Origin: Virgisporangium ochraceum
GTDB taxonomy: Bacteria > Actinomycetota > Actinomycetes > Mycobacteriales > Micromonosporaceae
DNA: 64,000 bases
NCBI RefSeq assembly: GCF_016863655.1
Contig: NZ_BOPH01000148.1
Coordinates: forward strand, 1 to 64,000
Direction: 5' to 3'
Below, in pieces: positions 1 to 9,100 of this stretch. Within the stretch, counting starts at the first letter, position 1, and the number at the start of each line of letters is the position of its first letter. A program made the translations under genes and the position numbers. The notes below the pieces were generated by a model that worked only from the letters and a program-made list of their open reading frames with translations, was not told the DNA's origin and searched no databases.

Positions 1-3000
1 AACCTGTCCGCGTTCGTGCTGTTCTCCTCGCTCGCCGGTGTCCTGGGCAACCCCGGACAGGCCAGCTACGCCGCGGCGAACTCGTTCCTCGACGCGCTGG
101 CACAGCACCGGGTCGCGCGGGGCCTGCCGGCCGTGTCACTGGCCTGGGGGCTGTGGTCGGAGGCCGAGGGCATGGGCACCGGGGTCCGGCACGTACCCGG
201 TCTGTCCAATGAGGAGGGTCTGGCGCTGTTCGGCGCCGCGCTCACCGTGGGCACCCCGCTGCTGGTCCCCGCGCGCCTGAACCTGACCGCGATGGCCGGG
301 CTGCCCCTGCTGCGCGGACTGGTCCGCGCGCCCGCCCGGCGCACCGCGGCCCGCGACGACGTCGTGCGCGGGCTCGCGGAGCTCACCGGCGCCGACGCCG
401 AGAAGGCGCTGCTGGACCTCGTCCGCGGCCAGGTGGCCGCGGTGCTCGGGCACGCCGGCGCCGACGCGATCGAACCCGGACGCGCGTTCACCGAGCTGGG
501 CTTCGACTCGCTCGGCGCGGTGGAGCTGCGCAACCGGCTGGCCGAGGCGACCGGGCTGCGGCTGCCGGCGACGCTGGTCTTCGACTACCCGTCCTCGCTC
601 GCGCTGGCCACGTACCTGCGCGACGAGCTGCTCGGTACGGCCCGCGACCTCGACACGCCGGTGGTCGCCGCGCGTCAGGACGACGAGCCGATCGTCATCG
701 TCGGGATGGCCTGCCGGTTCCCCGGCGGCGTCGAGACCCCCGAGGACCTGTGGCGGCTGGTCGCCGACGGCCGCGACGCGATCTCCGGCTTCCCGGTCGA
801 GCGCGGCTGGGACGTCGACGCGCTCTACCACCCCGACCCCGACAACCCCGGGACCAGCTACGTCCGCGAGGGCGGCTTCCTGTACGGCGCCGACCGGTTC
901 GACCCCGCGTTCTTCGGCATCTCGCCGCGCGAGGCGGTCAGCACCGACCCGCAGCAGCGGCTGCTGCTGGAGACGAGCTGGGAGGCGATCGAGCGGGCCG
1001 GCATCGACCCGCGCAGCCTGCGCGGCAGCCGCACCGGCGTCTACGCCGGCGTCATGTACCACGACTACGCGGAGGTGCTGCAGAACGCGGTCGACGCGAT
1101 CGGCGGCTCGGTCGGCTCCGGCACCGCGGGCAGCATCGCCTCCGGCCGCGTCTCCTACACGTTCGGCCTGGAGGGGCCCGCGGTCACCATCGACACGGCG
1201 TGCTCGTCGTCGCTGGTCGCGCTGCACCTCGCGGTGCAGGCGCTGCGGCGCGGGGAGTGCGACCTGGCACTCGCCGGCGGGGTGACCGTGATGGCGACGC
1301 CGGGGACGTTCGTGGCGTTCTCCCGCCAGCGGGGGCTGTCGCCGGACGGCCGGTGCAAGGCGTTCGCCGGTGCCGCCGACGGCACCGGCTGGGGCGAGGG
1401 CGTCGGGATGCTGCTCGTGGAGCGGCTGTCGGACGCGCGGCGCAACGGCCATCCGATCCTCGCCGTGGTGCGCGGGTCCGCGATCAACCAGGACGGCGCG
1501 AGCAACGGCCTGACCGCGCCGAACGGTCCGTCGCAGCAGCGGGTGATCCGGCAGGCGCTGGCGTCCGGTGGTCTGTCCACTGTGGACGTCGACGCCGTCG
1601 AGGCGCACGGCACCGGCACGAAGCTCGGCGACCCGATCGAGGCACAGGCGCTCCTGGCCACCTACGGGCAGGAGCGGGACATCCCGCTCTGGCTGGGCTC
1701 GGTCAAGTCCAACCTCGGCCACACCCAGGCCGCCGCCGGCGTCGCCGGCATCATCAAGATGATCAAGGCGATGGAGCACGGCGTCCTGCCGCGCACCCTG
1801 CACGTCGACGAGCCGTCGCCGCACGTGGACTGGTCGGCCGGCTCCGTCGAGCTGCTCACCGAACAACAGCCGTGGCCGGCCGTCACGAGGCCGCGCCGCG
1901 CGGCGATCTCGTCGTTCGGCATCAGCGGGACCAACGCGCACACCATCATCGAGCAGCCGCCGGCGCCGGAACCGGCACCCGAACGGACGGTCGCGGGCCC
2001 GGTACTGTGGCCGGTCTCCGCCGCGAGCGAGGCCGCCCTCGCCGGCCAGGCCGACCGGCTGCGGGAGGTCGACGCCCGGCCGGTGGACGTCGGGTTCACG
2101 CTGGCCACCGGGCGCGCGCAGTTCCCGTACCGGACCGCGGTCGTCGCCGCCGACGCCGAGGAGTTCCGGCGCGGGCTGGCCGCGGTCGTGCGGGGCGAGG
2201 CGGCGACCGGGGTCGCCCGCGCCGACGGCCGGGTCGCGTTCCTGTTCCCCGGCCAGGGCTCGCAGTGGCCCGGCATGGCCGTCGAGCTGCTCGACACCGA
2301 CGTGGTGTTCCGCGAGCGGATGACCGAGTGCGCCGCCGCCCTCGCCCCGTACACCGACTGGTCGCTGTTCGAGGTGCTGCGCGGCGGACCGGAGGCGCTG
2401 GAGCGCGTCGACGTGGTGCAGCCGGTGCTGTTCGCGGTCATGGTGTCGCTGGCCGAGGTGTGGCGCGCCCACGGCGTGCACCCGTCGTCGGTCGCCGGTC
2501 ACTCGCAGGGCGAGATCGCGGCCGCGTGCGTCGCCGGCGCGTTGAGCCTCGACGACGCCGCCCGGGTGGTGGCGCTGCGCAGCCGGGCCCTGCTCGCGAT
2601 CGCCGGCCGGGGCGCGATGGCCTCCGTCGCGCTGTCGGCCGCCGGCGCCGCCGGGCTGATCGCGCGCTGGGACGGCCGGCTGTCGGTCGCCGCGAACAAC
2701 GGGCCGGCGTCCGTCGTGGTCGCCGGCGACCCGGACGCGGTCACCGAGCTGCTCGAGGCGTGCGCCGCCGACGGGACCCGCGCGCGGCGCATCGCCGTGG
2801 ACTACGCCTCCCACTCGGCACACGTCGAGGCCATCCGCGACGAGCTGCTGGTCGCCCTGGCCCCGATCAGCCCCCGGCCGGCGCAGGTGCCGTTCTACTC
2901 GACGGTCACCGGTCAGGTGATCGACGCGGTCGAGCTCGACGCCGCCTACTGGTACCGCAACCTGCGCCACACCGTGGAGCTGGAGTCGGTGACCCGGTCG

Positions 3001-6000
3001 ATGGTCGCCGACGGGCACCGCTACTTCATCGAGATCAGCCCGCACCCGGTGCTCACCGTGCCCGTGCAGCAGACCCTCGACGACACGCCCGGCGCGGTCA
3101 CCGTCGGCACGCTGCGCCGCGACGACGGCGGCCGGCGCCGCTTCCTCACCTCGCTCGGCGAGGCCTGGACGCACGGCCTCACCCCCGACTGGACCGCGCT
3201 CTACCCGCACGCCCGGCTCACCGACCTGCCCACCTACGCCTTCGAGCACGAGCGCTACTGGCCGACGCCGGCCGCGCGGTCGGCCGTCGCCGGCGACGCG
3301 ACCGGGCTCGGGCTCGGCCGGGCCGACCACCCGCTGCTCGGCGCGGCCGTGCCGCTGGCCGGCTCCGACGGCTACCTGTTCACCGGACGGCTGGCGCTGG
3401 CGACCCACGGCTGGCTGGCCGACCACGCGGTCGCCGGCACGGTACTGCTGCCCGGCACGGCGTTCGCCGAGCTCGCGCTGCACGCCGGCGACCAGGTCGG
3501 GTTCGGACGCGTCGACGAGCTGACCCTCGAGGCGCCGCTGGTGCTGCCGGAGTCCGGCGGCGTGCAGCTGCAACTCGTCGTCGGCGCCGTCGACGCGGCG
3601 GGTCGGCGTCCCGTCGCCCTGCACTCGCGGGTCGAGGGCACCGACGAGGCCCAACCGTGGGTCCGCAACGCCTCAGGCGCGCTCACCCCGCGCACCGCGG
3701 CGTCCACGACCGGGCCCCAGCAGTGGCCGCCGGCCGACGCCGACCCGGTTCCGGTCGACGGGCACTACGCGGCGCTCGCCGGCCTCGGGTTCGAGTACGG
3801 CCCGGTGTTCCAGGGCCTCACCGCGGCCTGGCGCCGCGACGGCGACCTGTACGCCGAGGTGTCGCTGGGGGAGACCGACGCCGGTGTTCCCGACCCGGAC
3901 CGCTTCGCGCTGCACCCGGCCCTGCTCGACGCCGCGCTGCACACCATGGCGCTTCCCGGACCGGCGGAGGCCGGCGACGGCGCGAGCGGGGGAGGCGGCC
4001 GGCTGCCGTTCTCGTTCAGCGGCGTCACCGTCTTCGCGCCCGGCACCGGCGGAACGCTGCGGGTGCGGCTGCGGCCCGCCGGCCCCAACCAGATCAGCCT
4101 CGACCTCTTCGACGGGGCCGGTGCGCCGGTCGCGTCGGTGGAGTCGCTGCTCGTCCGCGAGATCGGACTCGACCAGCTGCGGGCCGGGAGCACCAGCTAC
4201 CACGAGTCGCTGTTCCGGCTCGACTGGACGCCGGTCGCCACCGGCGGTGCGCCGGCGACAGGCACCTGGGCGCTCGTCGGCGCCGACCCGCTCGACGCCG
4301 CCACCGGCCTGCAGGGCGCCGGGATCCGGCCCGATACCTACGCCGACCTCGGCGCGCTGGTCACGGCCGTCGCCGCGGGCGCACGCGTCCCCGACGTCGT
4401 GCTGGTGACGATGGCCGGCGACACCGACGCGCGCACCGCGACCCACTCGGTGCTCGACCTGGCACAGGCCTGGGTCGCCGCCGACGGCCTCGCCGGCGCG
4501 ACCCTCACCGTGCTCACCCGCGGCGCGGTCGCCGCCGACGGCGAGGAGCACCCGACCGACCTGGCCCGCGCCGCGGTGTGGGGCCTGCTGCGCACCGCGC
4601 AGTCGGAGAACCCCGGCCGGTTCGCGCTCGCCGACGTCGACGGGTCCGACGCCTCCGTGCGGGCCCTGCCCGGCCTGCTCGCCGCCGGTGAACACCAGGC
4701 GGTGGTGCGCGAGGGCCGCGCGCGGGCGGCGCGGTTGGCGCGCGTCGCGGTCACCGCACCGTCCGCCGCAAGCGAGGTGGGACGCCTCGGCGGCGGCACG
4801 GTCGTGGTGACCGGCGCCGGCGGCGCCCTGGGCGGGCTGCTGGCCCGGCACCTCGTGCGCGCTCACGCGGTCCCGTCGCTCCTGCTCTTGAGCCGGCGCG
4901 GCCCGGCGGCCGCCGGCATGGCCGACCTGGTCGCGGACCTCCGCGCTCTCGGTGCCGAGGCGACGGTCGCGGCCTGCGACGTGGCCGACCGCGACGCGCT
5001 CGCCGCGGCGCTGGCCACGGTGCCGGCCGACCGGCCGCTGACCGGCGTGGTCCACGCGGCCGGCGTGCTCGACGACGGCGTCCTCACCTCGCTGACGCCC
5101 GAACGCCTCGACCGGGTGCTGCGCCCGAAGGTCGACGCGGCGCTGAACCTGCACGAGCTGACCGCCGACCTCCCGCTGGCCGCGTTCGTGCTGTTCTCCT
5201 CCGCGGCGGGCACGTTCGGACGGCCCGGACAGGCGAACTACGCCGCCGCCAACGCGTTCCTCGACGCGCTGGCACAGCACCGCCGCGCCGCCGGGCTCCC
5301 CGCGGTGTCGCTCGGCTGGGGCCTGTGGGCCGAGGACAGCGGCATGACCGGCGCCCTCGCCGACGGCGACCGCGAGCGGATGAGCCGCGCCGGCGCGGTG
5401 GCGCTGTCGTCGGAGGAGGGCCTCGCGCTGTTCGACACCGCGCTCGGACTCGACGCGCCGACGCTGGTGCCGATCAAGCTGGACCTCGCCGGGCTGCGGG
5501 CACAGGTCGGCGACGGCCCGGTGCCGCCGCTGCTGCGCGGGCTCATCCGCGTCGCCACCCGGCGCGGACCGGCACCCGGCGCCGCCGAGGCGTCGGCGCT
5601 GGCGCAGCGGCTGCGGGGCCTCGACGAGGCCGAACGGGAGCGGGTGCTGCTGGAGGTCGTGCGCACGCACGCCGCCGCGGTGCTCGGCCACGCCGGTCCG
5701 AACGCGGTCGAGCCCGACCGGGGCCTGCTGGAGCTCGGCATCGACTCGCTGACCGCGGTCGAGCTGCGCAACCGCCTGGCCGCCGTCACCGGGCTCCGCC
5801 TGCCGGCCACGTTGATCTTCGACTACCCGTCGGCGAACAAGCTCGCCGGCTACCTGGCCGGCGCGCTGGAGGCCGACGAGGTCGACGCGGTCGCGCCGGC
5901 CCTCGCCGACCTGGAACGGTTGGAGACCGCCCTCGCCGGGCTGACCGCCGGCAGCGAGGCGCGCGACGGCATCCGGCACCGCCTCGCCACCCTGCTCGCC

Positions 6001-6114
6001 GCGCTCGACGACGAGCCGGCGCCGGACGGCGGCGAGACCGTCACCGACAAGCTGCGGTCGGCATCCGACGACGACCTGTTCGACTTCATCGACAACGAGC
6101 TGGGCCGGGCCTGA
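1..6114 (+). CDS. Modular type I polyketide synthase, 3' part (KR-ACP / KS-AT-DH-KR-ACP)
   Basis: The reading frame is open from base 1, so the start lies upstream; 2037 codons are visible. Numbering from the first codon, the order is: end of a KR (Tyr in GQASY), ACP with phosphopantetheine Ser170, KS with Cys401, His536 and His574, AT with Ser835 in GHSQG, DH, KR, ACP with Ser1916, and a charged C-terminal docking tail after about residue 1960. The AT has YASH at 935-938, the known signature for methylmalonyl-CoA. The DH keeps His1142 in HxxxGxxxxP and Asp1310. The KR has the NADPH motif near 1600, LDD at 1690-1692 and Tyr1747, which is a B-type (probably B1) pattern, so the module should leave an alpha-methyl trans double bond. 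The stop lies 32 bases before the start of the next PKS, which fits an operon. Confidence 0.97.
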   Translation, partial: NLSAFVLFSSLAGVLGNPGQASYAAANSFLDALAQHRVARGLPAVSLAWGLWSEAEGMGTGVRHVPGLSNEEGLALFGAALTVGTPLLVPARLNLTAMAGLPLLRGLVRAPARRTAARDDVVRGLAELTGADAEKALLDLVRGQVAAVLGHAGADAIEPGRAFTELGFDSLGAVELRNRLAEATGLRLPATLVFDYPSSLALATYLRDELLGTARDLDTPVVAARQDDEPIVIVGMACRFPGGVETPEDLWRLVADGRDAISGFPVERGWDVDALYHPDPDNPGTSYVREGGFLYGADRFDPAFFGISPREAVSTDPQQRLLLETSWEAIERAGIDPRSLRGSRTGVYAGVMYHDYAEVLQNAVDAIGGSVGSGTAGSIASGRVSYTFGLEGPAVTIDTACSSSLVALHLAVQALRRGECDLALAGGVTVMATPGTFVAFSRQRGLSPDGRCKAFAGAADGTGWGEGVGMLLVERLSDARRNGHPILAVVRGSAINQDGASNGLTAPNGPSQQRVIRQALASGGLSTVDVDAVEAHGTGTKLGDPIEAQALLATYGQERDIPLWLGSVKSNLGHTQAAAGVAGIIKMIKAMEHGVLPRTLHVDEPSPHVDWSAGSVELLTEQQPWPAVTRPRRAAISSFGISGTNAHTIIEQPPAPEPAPERTVAGPVLWPVSAASEAALAGQADRLREVDARPVDVGFTLATGRAQFPYRTAVVAADAEEFRRGLAAVVRGEAATGVARADGRVAFLFPGQGSQWPGMAVELLDTDVVFRERMTECAAALAPYTDWSLFEVLRGGPEALERVDVVQPVLFAVMVSLAEVWRAHGVHPSSVAGHSQGEIAAACVAGALSLDDAARVVALRSRALLAIAGRGAMASVALSAAGAAGLIARWDGRLSVAANNGPASVVVAGDPDAVTELLEACAADGTRARRIAVDYASHSAHVEAIRDELLVALAPISPRPAQVPFYSTVTGQVIDAVELDAAYWYRNLRHTVELESVTRSMVADGHRYFIEISPHPVLTVPVQQTLDDTPGAVTVGTLRRDDGGRRRFLTSLGEAWTHGLTPDWTALYPHARLTDLPTYAFEHERYWPTPAARSAVAGDATGLGLGRADHPLLGAAVPLAGSDGYLFTGRLALATHGWLADHAVAGTVLLPGTAFAELALHAGDQVGFGRVDELTLEAPLVLPESGGVQLQLVVGAVDAAGRRPVALHSRVEGTDEAQPWVRNASGALTPRTAASTTGPQQWPPADADPVPVDGHYAALAGLGFEYGPVFQGLTAAWRRDGDLYAEVSLGETDAGVPDPDRFALHPALLDAALHTMALPGPAEAGDGASGGGGRLPFSFSGVTVFAPGTGGTLRVRLRPAGPNQISLDLFDGAGAPVASVESLLVREIGLDQLRAGSTSYHESLFRLDWTPVATGGAPATGTWALVGADPLDAATGLQGAGIRPDTYADLGALVTAVAAGARVPDVVLVTMAGDTDARTATHSVLDLAQAWVAADGLAGATLTVLTRGAVAADGEEHPTDLARAAVWGLLRTAQSENPGRFALADVDGSDASVRALPGLLAAGEHQAVVREGRARAARLARVAVTAPSAASEVGRLGGGTVVVTGAGGALGGLLARHLVRAHAVPSLLLLSRRGPAAAGMADLVADLRALGAEATVAACDVADRDALAAALATVPADRPLTGVVHAAGVLDDGVLTSLTPERLDRVLRPKVDAALNLHELTADLPLAAFVLFSSAAGTFGRPGQANYAAANAFLDALAQHRRAAGLPAVSLGWGLWAEDSGMTGALADGDRERMSRAGAVALSSEEGLALFDTALGLDAPTLVPIKLDLAGLRAQVGDGPVPPLLRGLIRVATRRGPAPGAAEASALAQRLRGLDEAERERVLLEVVRTHAAAVLGHAGPNAVEPDRGLLELGIDSLTAVELRNRLAAVTGLRLPATLIFDYPSANKLAGYLAGALEADEVDAVAPALADLERLETALAGLTAGSEARDGIRHRLATLLAALDDEPAPDGGETVTDKLRSASDDDLFDFIDNELGRA

Positions 6115-6146
6115 GGCCCCCTGCGTTACTGAAAGAGGAACCGGCC

Positions 6147-9100
6147 GTGAGTGAGGACAAGCTCCGCGACTACCTCAAGCGGGTCGCCGCGGACCTGCAC
6201 GAGACCCGTCAGCGCCTGCGCGAGGTGGAGGACGCCGACCAGGAACCGGTCGCGATCGTCGCGATGGGCTGCCGGTACCCGGGCGGGATCCGCTCGCCCG
6301 AGGACCTGTGGCGGCTGGTCGCCGACAGCGGCGACGCCATCGCGCCGTTCCCGCGCGACCGCGGCTGGGACCTCGACGCGCTCTACGACCCCGACCCGAA
6401 CCAGCCCGGCACCACCTACGTCCGCGAGGGCGGCTTCCTCACCGACGTGGCCGACTTCGACCCGGAGTTCTTCCGCATCAGCCCGCGCGAGGCCCTGGCG
6501 ATGGACCCGCAGCACCGGCTGCTGCTGGAGATCTCCTGGGAGGCCCTGGAACGCGCCGGGGTGCCGCCGCGGTCGTTGCGCGGCAGCCGGTCCGGGGTGT
6601 TCGTCGGCGTGATGGGACAGGACTACGCGAACCTGCTGCTGTCGTCGCCCGGTGGGTTCGAGGGCGCCGAGGGCTACCTCGCGACCGGCACGTCGAACAG
6701 CGTCGCGTCCGGCCGCATCGCCTACACGCTCGGGCTGGAGGGTCCGGCCGTCACCGTCGACACCGCCTGCTCGTCGTCGCTGGTGACCCTGCACCTCGCC
6801 GCGCACGCGCTGCGCAGGCGCGAGTGCGACCTCGCGTTCGCCGGCGGCGTCACCGTGATGTGCACCCCGGGCAGCTTCGTCGAGTTCAGCCGCCAGCGCG
6901 GCCTGGCACCCGACGGGCGCTGCAAGCCGTTCTCGGCCGACGCCGACGGCACCAGCTTCTCCGAGGGCGCCGGCATCCTGCTGCTGGAACGGCTCAGCGA
7001 CGCCCGCCGCAACGGCCACCCGGTGCTCGCCGTCGTGCGGGGCAGCGCGGTCAACCAGGACGGCGCCAGCAGCGGGCTCACCGCGCCGAACGGACCCTCG
7101 CAGCAGCGGGTCATCCGGCAGGCGCTGGCCGCGGGCCGGCTCACCGCCGACCAGGTCGACCTCGTCGAGGCGCACGGCACCGGCACGAAGCTCGGCGACC
7201 CCATCGAGGCGCAGGCGCTGCTGGCGACCTACGGCCGGGAGCGGCCGGCCGACCGTCCGCTGCGGCTGGGCTCGGTGAAGTCGAACATCGGGCACACGCA
7301 GGCGGCCGCGGGCGTGGCCGGCGTCATCAAGTCGGTGCAGGCGCTGCGGCACGCGATCGTGCCACCGACGCTGCACGCCACCACGCCGTCGCCGCACGTC
7401 GACTGGTCCGCCGGCGCGGTGACGCTGGCGACCGGGTCGCAGCCGTGGCCGGAGACCGGCCGGCCGCGCCGCGCCGCGGTGTCGTCGTTCGGCATCAGCG
7501 GGACCAACGCGCACGTGATCCTGGAGCAGGCGCCCCCCGACGAGGACGCTCCGGCGGACCCGGCTGTTCCGGTGCCGGTCGTGCTGTCCGGTCGCACCCC
7601 CGAAGCCGTGCGCGCACTGGCCGCTTCACTCGTCGACCAGCCGCACCGCCCCGTGGACGTCGCCTTCACCCTCACCGCGACCCGCGCGGCGTTCGAGCAC
7701 CGCGCCGCGTTCGTGGCCACCGACACCGACTCGCTGCGGGCCGGGTTCACCGCTGTCGCCGCCGGCCTGCCGCACGACGGGGTCAGCGTCGGCGAGGCGG
7801 GTGCGGCCGGCAAGGTCGTGTTCGTCTTCCCCGGCCAGGGCTCGCAGTGGGCCGGCATGGCCGTCGACCTGCTCGACACCTCGCCGGTCTTCGCCGCCCG
7901 GATCGCCGCCTGCGCGCGGGCGCTCGCCCCGCACGTCGACTGGCGGCTGGAGGAGGTGCTGCGCGACCCGTCGCTGCCCGAGCGCGTCGACGTGATCCAG
8001 CCCGTCCTGTGGGCGGTGATGGTGTCGCTGGCCGACCTGTGGCGTGCGCACGGCGTCGAGCCGGGCGCGGTGCTCGGCCACTCGCAGGGTGAGATCGCGG
8101 CGGCGGTGGTCGCGGGGGCGCTGTCGCTGGAGGACGGCGCGCGCGTGGTCGCCCGGCGCAGCCGCGCCCTCACCGCGCTCGCCGGTCAGGGCGGCATGGT
8201 GTCGGTCGCGCTGCCCGAGGCCGACGCGGAGCCGATGATCGCGCGGTGGGACGGGCGGATCGCGGTCGCCGCGGTCAACGGGCCGTCCTCGGTGGTGGTC
8301 TCCGGCGACCCCGACGCGCTGGAGGAGCTGCTCGCCGCGTGTGCCGAGGGCGAGGTGCGGGCGCGGCGCGTGCCGGTCGACTACGCCTCGCACTGCGCGC
8401 ACGTGTCGCGCATCGAGGAGGACGTGCTCGCCGAGATCGGCGCCGTCGCGCCGGGGCGGTCGCGCGTGGAGATCTTCTCGACGGTGACCGGCGAACCTGT
8501 CGACGGCGCCGAGCTGGACACCGCGTACTGGTACCGCGGGCTGCGCCAGCAGGTGCGCTTCGAAGCGGCCGTGCGGTCGGCGCTGGAGCGCGGGTACGCG
8601 CACTTCGTCGAGGTCAGCGCGCACCCGGTACTGGTGATGGGCATGCGCGAGACGTTCGACGACGCGGGCGCGGCCGCCGAGGTCAGCGGCACGCTGCGTC
8701 GCGACGACGGCGGCCTCACCCGGTTCACCGCGTCGCTGGCCGAGGCGGTCGCGCACGGCGTCACCCCGGACTGGACCGCCGTCTTCGCCGGCCGCGGGTC
8801 GCGGGTGGTGCCGCTGCCGACGTACCCGTTCCAGCGGCAGCGGTACTGGCCGGACGTCACCGCCGCACCCGTGGTCGCGGACCTGCCCGCCGACCTCGAC
8901 GCCGACGCCGACTTCTGGGCCGCCGTCGACGGCGGCGACACCGACCGGGTGGCGGCCGAGCTCGACCTCGCCCCGACGAACCTGGACGGCCTGCTGCCGG
9001 CGCTGTCGGCGTGGCGGCGCCGCCGGCGCGGCGACGCCGCCGCACGCCGCTGGCGGTACCGGATCGTGTGGCGCGACGTGCCCGCCGCCCCGGGAGCGAC

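Noticed and set aside
136..3654. Long minus-strand open frame through the PKS gene (1172 codons)
   Set aside because: It is antisense to a clear KS-AT-DH sequence; such frames arise from the GC-rich third positions and its translation is Arg/Gly/Ala-rich without domains.
5325..6146. Upstream extension of the final PKS module to an earlier start
   Set aside because: The extra 274 residues read the previous PKS in a wrong frame; the GTG at 6147 has a ribosome binding site and gives the docking helix.
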